From the NCBI GenBank assembly GCA_021820675.1, contig JAKADI010000073.1, positions 1 to 7,319 on the forward strand: a stretch of 7,319 bases of DNA, given 5' to 3'. The notes beneath the pieces are model-generated. The model made no database searches. It worked only from the letters and a program-made list of their open reading frames with translations, and was not told the origin of the DNA. The number at the start of each line of letters is the position of its first letter. Position 1 is the stretch's first letter. The position numbers and the translations under genes are program-made. Of this stretch, positions 6,424 to 7,319 are shown piece after piece. The DNA is from Bacillota bacterium. GTDB lineage: Bacteria; Bacillota; Sulfobacillia; Sulfobacillales; Sulfobacillaceae.

Positions 6424-7050
6424 ATGCCTACCATGTTAGTGGAAGAAGCGATTTTAGGGCGCCGAAGTGTGAAGGTGTTCGATCCCCGCCCCATCGCACC
6501 AGAACTCATTGAACGGTGCCTGGATTTGGCTGTGTGGGCACCCAATCATAAACTCACCGAACCTTGGCGTTTCAGTGTCGTCACCCAAGACGCGCGGACG
6601 GAGCTGTCCTGGCAGGTTTATCAGGACCTCAAAGAGACAAATCCCCAGATGGCTTGGGTGGAATTGGAAGCCGCCAGTCTGAAACATCGTCGCAAAATTC
6701 ACAGCGCCCCCGTGATCATTGTTGTCTATTCCCTTCAAGATGATGATCCTGTCCGTTCCCGCGAAAATTATGCGGCCACAGCTGCGGCGATAGAAAATTT
6801 ATTACTGGCGGCCCATTCAGTGGCGCTAGGAGCCATCTGGCGCTCAGGAACCATTTTCGAGGGAGACCATGTACGAGCATTTTTGCACAGTCCCCCGCAA
6901 AGTCAATTTGTTGGAGCTGTCTATCTCGGATACCCCGCCCAGCGTGACACGCGGCGTCGACGCACGGACGCCCGCGCTCAAACCTATTGGGTACCGATAG
7001 GCAAAATGACCGAGGCGCCTCCCAATGATCTGGGGGAAGTTTCCCAATAA
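6424..7050 (+). CDS. Nitroreductase-family FMN oxidoreductase
   Basis: This 208-residue cytoplasmic protein belongs to the nitroreductase fold, whose members use FMN and NAD(P)H to reduce nitro compounds, quinones, flavins or other substrates. The N-terminal flavin phosphate-binding motif is RRS (13-15). It is followed by WAPNHKLTEPWRF (38-50), the APxH-x4-PWRF form seen in YdjA-type proteins. The dimer-interface helix ENYAATAAAIENLLLAAH (114-131) leads into LGAIWRSG (135-142). The C-terminal strand VGAVYLGYP (163-171) contacts flavin in relatives. Length fits small YdjA-like members. The start is uncertain: TAAGGAG (6414-6420) lies 3 bases before the ATG at 6424 and 12 before an ATG at 6433; an in-frame ATG at 6328 would overlap ugpB by 32 bases without a site. 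It lies 64 bases after ugpB with no terminator between, so it is probably co-transcribed, but no functional link with the importer is evident. Confidence 0.9.
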   Translation: MPTMLVEEAILGRRSVKVFDPRPIAPELIERCLDLAVWAPNHKLTEPWRFSVVTQDARTELSWQVYQDLKETNPQMAWVELEAASLKHRRKIHSAPVIIVVYSLQDDDPVRSRENYAATAAAIENLLLAAHSVALGAIWRSGTIFEGDHVRAFLHSPPQSQFVGAVYLGYPAQRDTRRRRTDARAQTYWVPIGKMTEAPPNDLGEVSQ

Positions 7051-7086
7051 CTCCAGCGGTTCATCCGCCAATGACAGGATCACTCG

Positions 7087-7149
7087 ACAGACCGGAATGC
7101 TGTTATGGATATGCTCTACGTCCTATAACAGCCCGGTCTGTGTTTTTTT
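7087..7149 (+). terminator. Strong intrinsic terminator of the operon
   Basis: ACAGACCGG (7087-7095) pairs perfectly with CCGGTCTGT (7133-7141). Inside, CTGTTAT (7100-7106) pairs with ATAACAG (7125-7131) and GGA (7107-7109) with TCC (7121-7123), leaving an 11-base loop and small bulges. A run of seven T (7143-7149) follows two bases after the stem, 36 bases after the nitroreductase stop. There is no matching A-tract on the left side, so it acts for forward transcription only. Confidence 0.93.
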
Positions 7150-7319
7150 GTAACTTTAAAATAACGCGAGAGACCAAAATTCATTCCCCCAAAAGGCTCA
7201 GGAACCCTTCCGCTAGATCTTGGTACCGGAAAGAGTATGCCTTAACACATTAAGGACAATACAAAACCATAATGTTGCCGGCGATGCGATTGGCCCGGCC
7301 GACAGAACGGCAGCCAACT
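7150..7319. other. Right-end intergenic stretch, possibly with the tail of a convergent gene
   Basis: No intact gene is visible. On the reverse strand a frame is open from the right edge (7317) to a TAG at 7213-7215. It reads LAAVLSAGPIASPATLWF and on through VLNVLRH, a hydrophobic tail that could be the C-terminus of a membrane protein coming from the right. On the forward strand an ATG at 7272 opens a short frame (MLPAMRLARPT) running off the edge, without a good ribosome site. Neither can be decided from 50 to 100 bases. Confidence 0.2.
7240..7255. repeat. Perfect short palindrome CCTTAA-CACA-TTAAGG
   Basis: CCTTAA (7240-7245) and TTAAGG (7250-7255) are perfect inverted repeats around CACA. 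With AT-rich arms and no T-tract, this looks more like a protein-binding dyad than a terminator, perhaps an operator for a gene starting to the right. No regulator consensus was recognised. Confidence 0.35.

Overview
The window looks like chromosomal DNA from a bacterium of the Firmicutes type, possibly an acidophilic iron/sulfur oxidiser such as Sulfobacillus. The reasons are strong AGGAGG-type ribosome binding sites, medium GC, a lipoprotein-type binding protein and a VIT-type iron transporter; the organism call is inference only. No mobile element, tRNA, rRNA or CRISPR array was seen.

Layout from left to right: (1) 1-530 has no intact gene. Its reverse strand carries what may be the broken remnant of a multi-membrane-span protein, split between two frames and running off the left edge. 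(2) 531-1265, reverse strand, is an intact VIT1/CCC1-family Fe2+/Mn2+ transporter. All six cytoplasmic metal-binding residues known from Eucalyptus VIT1 are present at matching spacing. (3) 1266-1943 is a divergent intergenic region of about 680 bp. It holds an inverted repeat over a possible VIT promoter, four TTAACA-like hexamers in exact 11-bp phase (a candidate PhoP/Pho box), a hairpin just after them, and a promoter-like site with repeated ATCACA motifs close to the next operon. (4) 1944-6359, forward strand, is a complete ABC sugar/glycerol-3-phosphate-type importer in the order ATPase, permease, permease, lipoprotein binding protein (ugpC-ugpA-ugpE-ugpB-like). (5) 6424-7050 is a nitroreductase-family flavoprotein, probably on the same transcript. 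(6) 7087-7149 is a strong intrinsic terminator that closes the operon. (7) 7150-7319 is intergenic, with a perfect short palindrome and possibly the tail of a convergent gene.

How the parts work together: the lipoprotein captures a solute outside the membrane, the two permeases form the channel, and the ATPase powers uptake. The proteins resemble the UgpBAEC glycerol-3-phosphate/glycerophosphodiester importer. The Pho-box-like array upstream would fit phosphate-starvation control, but the array lies about 380 bp before the first start codon, so the link is a hypothesis. Related CUT1 sugar importers cannot be excluded from sequence alone. I do not see a wholly new system here; the regulatory region and the broken left-end gene are the parts most worth a second look.
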